This document shows positions 62,539 through 64,000 of a DNA stretch of 64,000 nt, piece after piece (position 1 is the first letter of the stretch; every line of letters begins with the position of its first letter). Both the position numbers and the translations under genes were made by a program. The stretch covers positions 28,156,587 to 28,220,586 of the forward strand of contig OX439135.1 of assembly GCA_949318235.1 (NCBI GenBank), in the 5' to 3' direction. The stretch comes from Ecdyonurus torrentis. Lineage: Eukaryota > Arthropoda > Insecta > Ephemeroptera > Heptageniidae. The notes under the pieces are model-generated. The model ran no database searches. It was not told the origin of the DNA and saw nothing but the letters and a program-made list of their open reading frames with translations.

Positions 62539-64000
62539 CTTATTGAATGATAAAAATCATACTTTTTACACGATTAGTACTAGTTTTGATGATTTCTCAA
62601 AAACTAAGAATGCTACAGACTTTTAATTTGTTTCAAAACATAGCTTTATCATCTCTCTAAAAAAAATATGTCTTAAACTTTTTTGCTCCGACGCATACTT
62701 TTTGGGTTATTGACAATTTTAGTTTTCACTCATCATGTAGCCAAACCAAGTCATGAAACAAAGTTTATATTTCAAGAACCAAATGTTATTGAATGATAAA
62801 AATCATACTTTTTACACGATTAAAACTAGTTTTGATGATTTCTCAAAAACTAAGAATGCTACAGACATTAAATTTGACTCAAAACATAGCTTTTTCAATT
62901 CTTTACAGAAAAGATGTCTTGAAGTTTTTTGCTCCGACGCATACTTTTTGGGTTTTTAAAAATTTTAGTTTTCACTCATCATGTAGCCAAACCAAGTCAT
63001 GAAACAAAGTTTCTATTTCAAGAACCAAATGTTATTGAATGATAAAAATCATAATTTTTACACGATTAAAACTAGTTTTGATGATTTCTCAAAAACTAAG
63101 AATGCTACAGACATTAAATTTGACTCAAAACATAGCTTTTTCATCTCTCTACAAAAAAGATGTCTGAACTTTTTTGCCCCGACGCATACATTTTGGGTTA
63201 TTGACAATTTTAGTTTTCACTCATCATCTAGCCAAACCAAGTCATGAAACAAAGTTTCTATTTCAAGAACCAAATGTTATTGAATGATAAAAATCATACT
63301 TTTTACACGATTAAAACTAGTTTAAATAATTTCTCAGAAACTAAGAATGCTACAGACATTAAATTTGACTCAAAACATAGCTTTTTCATCTCTCTACAAA
63401 AAAGATGTCTGAACTTTTTTGCCCCGACGCATACATTTTGGGTTATTGACAATTTTAGTTTTCACTCATCATCTAGCCAAACCAAGTCATGAAACAAAGT
63501 TTCTATTTCAAGAACCAAATGTTATTGAATGATAAAAATCATACTTTTTACACGATTAAAACTAGTTTAAATAATTTCTCAGAAACTAAGAATGCTACAG
63601 ACATTAAATTTGACTCAAAACATAGCTTTTTCAATTCTCTACAAAAAAGATGTCTTGAACTTTTTTGCCCCGACGCATACTTTTTGAGTTATTGACAATT
63701 TTAGTTTTCACTCATCTTCTAGCCAAACGAAGTTATGAAATAAAGTATCTATTTCAAGAAGCAAATGTTATTGAATGATAAAAATCATAATTTTTACACG
63801 ATTAAAACTAGTTTTGATGATTTCTCAAAAACTAAGAATGCTACAGACATTAAATTTGACTCAAAACATAGCTTTTTCAATTCTCTACAGAAAAGATGAC
63901 TTGAAGTTTTTTGCTCCGACGCATACTTTTTGGGTTTTTAAAAATTTTAGTTTTCACTCATCATGTAGCCAAACCAAGTCATGAAACAAAGTTTCTATTT
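60829..64000. repeat. Right-end domain 2 units, rearranged and cut by the window edge
   Basis: Order F1 60829, F2, L, Bs 61565, Gd 61811, F2 62057, L 62302, T/B' mosaic 62547, F1 62793, F2 63039, L/F2 mosaic 63284, L/B mosaic 63529, partial Gd 63775. The T copy ends GGGTTATTG with CATCATGTAG, so it leads straight into F1. The monomer at 63284 starts as L and finishes as F2 (CTTTTTCATC, CATACATTTTG). That at 63529 starts as L and exits as B (GAGTTATTG, CATCTTCTAG, AAGAAGC). Confidence 0.88.

Larger units (their letters stand above)
1..64000. repeat. Satellite DNA array, 244-246 bp monomer, 259 complete copies
   Basis: The motif ATGATAAAAATCAT recurs every 245 or 246 bp from 160 to 63775 with no interruption and no inverted copy. 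Mean spacing is 245.6 bp. One monomer counted in full (857-1102) is about 28% G+C. Most of each monomer is shared by all copies; types differ at a limited set of positions. Length differences have simple causes: type F2 lacks one T in the TCTT of GATGTCTT, types A and L have a one-base-shorter AAAGTTCAATTT, L+ has one extra A in a run, and two F2 copies lack an A. Array edges are not in the window. Tandem organisation on this scale is typical of eukaryotic centromeric or heterochromatic satellites. The family and organism are not recognised. Confidence 0.98.
37499..64000. repeat. HOR domain 2: 7-monomer core expanded to 10-14-mers
   Basis: Units start at an F1-class monomer and end with B' (LQ-type monomer ending GGGTTATTG then CATCATGTAG). 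Starts: 37499 (7 monomers), 39218 (4), 40200 (10), 42656 (13), 45849 (6), 47323 (7), 49042 (10), 51498 (14), 54936 (3), 55672 (11), 58373 (10), 60829 (8), 62793 (partial). The simplest unit is F1-F2-L-Bs(or T)-G-A-B' (1719 bp, at 37499 and 47323). The 10-mer at 49042 and 58373 is F1-F2-L-Bs-Gd-A-T-G-A-B'. Types S and P are absent. Domain-specific markers are AAGAAGC, GATGACTTG (Gd), GACTTTTAATTTG (T) and ACAGGCTTAC (in most B'). Confidence 0.92.

Noticed and set aside
51..63984. Several hundred short + strand open frames (62-105 codons) as a gene family of small proteins
   Set aside because: They recur at the satellite period in overlapping phases, shift when a 245-bp monomer follows a 246-bp one, and are interrupted freely by type-specific changes such as TTTTAA in T. 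No signal, domain or codon bias supports translation.
1..64000. CRISPR array
   Set aside because: The repeats are 245-246 bp and directly adjacent, with no unique spacers, no leader and no cas genes.
1..64000. CENP-B box in the monomer
   Set aside because: On the reverse strand AACTTCGTTTGGC resembles the first half of the box (TTCGTT), but the required downstream A and CGGG are missing, and types with CCAAACCAAG lack even the TTCG.
1..64000. RNA polymerase III promoter or tRNA-derived repeat
   Set aside because: The reverse-strand TGGCTACATGATGAG and TGGCTAGATGATGAG fail the A-box positions, and no GGTTCGA-type B box is present.
1..64000. Transposable element termini or long terminal repeats inside the array
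   Set aside because: No break in the monomer register, no inverted termini and no target-site duplications; every base fits a monomer.
1..64000. Telomeric or subtelomeric short repeats
   Set aside because: No TTAGGG, TTTAGGG, TTAGG or similar short tandem motif occurs.
1..64000. Assigning the satellite to a named plant or animal family
   Set aside because: The monomer length and sequence do not match a family I can recognise with confidence, and composition alone does not identify the host.

Overview
The whole window is one uninterrupted satellite DNA array. It holds 259 complete head-to-tail monomers of 244-246 bp (positions 160-63774) plus a partial monomer at each edge. All are in the same orientation, about 28% G+C (counted on one monomer), and no non-satellite base was found. 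There are no supportable genes, RNA genes, transposons or CRISPR arrays. Both array boundaries lie outside the window. A uniform array this long with multimeric organisation points to a eukaryotic chromosome (centromeric, pericentromeric or other heterochromatic satellite). The sequence does not identify the organism, and I do not recognise the monomer as a named satellite family.

Monomers are phased here from the invariant ATGATAAAAATCAT motif. They fall into a small set of types, named here F1/V, F2, L, G, A, B, S and P. These types recur in a fixed order and form higher-order repeats (HORs). Layout: (1) 1-6304, a disordered start with many mosaic monomers; (2) 6305-30134, a domain built on an 8-monomer HOR (F1-F2-L-G-A-B-S-P, 1965-1966 bp), with six complete units and several units lengthened or shortened by whole monomers; (3) 30135-37498, a scrambled transition with mosaic monomers and short tandem duplications; (4) 37499-64000, a second domain in which S and P are absent. 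There the core is a 7-monomer unit (F1-F2-L-B-G-A-B', 1719 bp) that has expanded to 10-, 11-, 13- and 14-monomer versions carrying the variants Bs, T and Gd.

The array records its own history. Mosaic monomers mark unequal exchanges in which two monomer types were joined in register. Long duplications spaced by exact monomer multiples (for example 5760 bp copied 9331 bp away) show recent block amplification. Shared private substitutions tie distant units together. The most interesting result is the juxtaposition of two distinct HOR domains and, inside the first, two interleaved HOR haplotypes with linked markers plus recombinants between them.

The short open frames on the + strand are by-products of a 246-bp (82 x 3) period and are not called as genes. 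Comparisons were made by eye, so identity statements mean that no difference was noticed apart from those listed.
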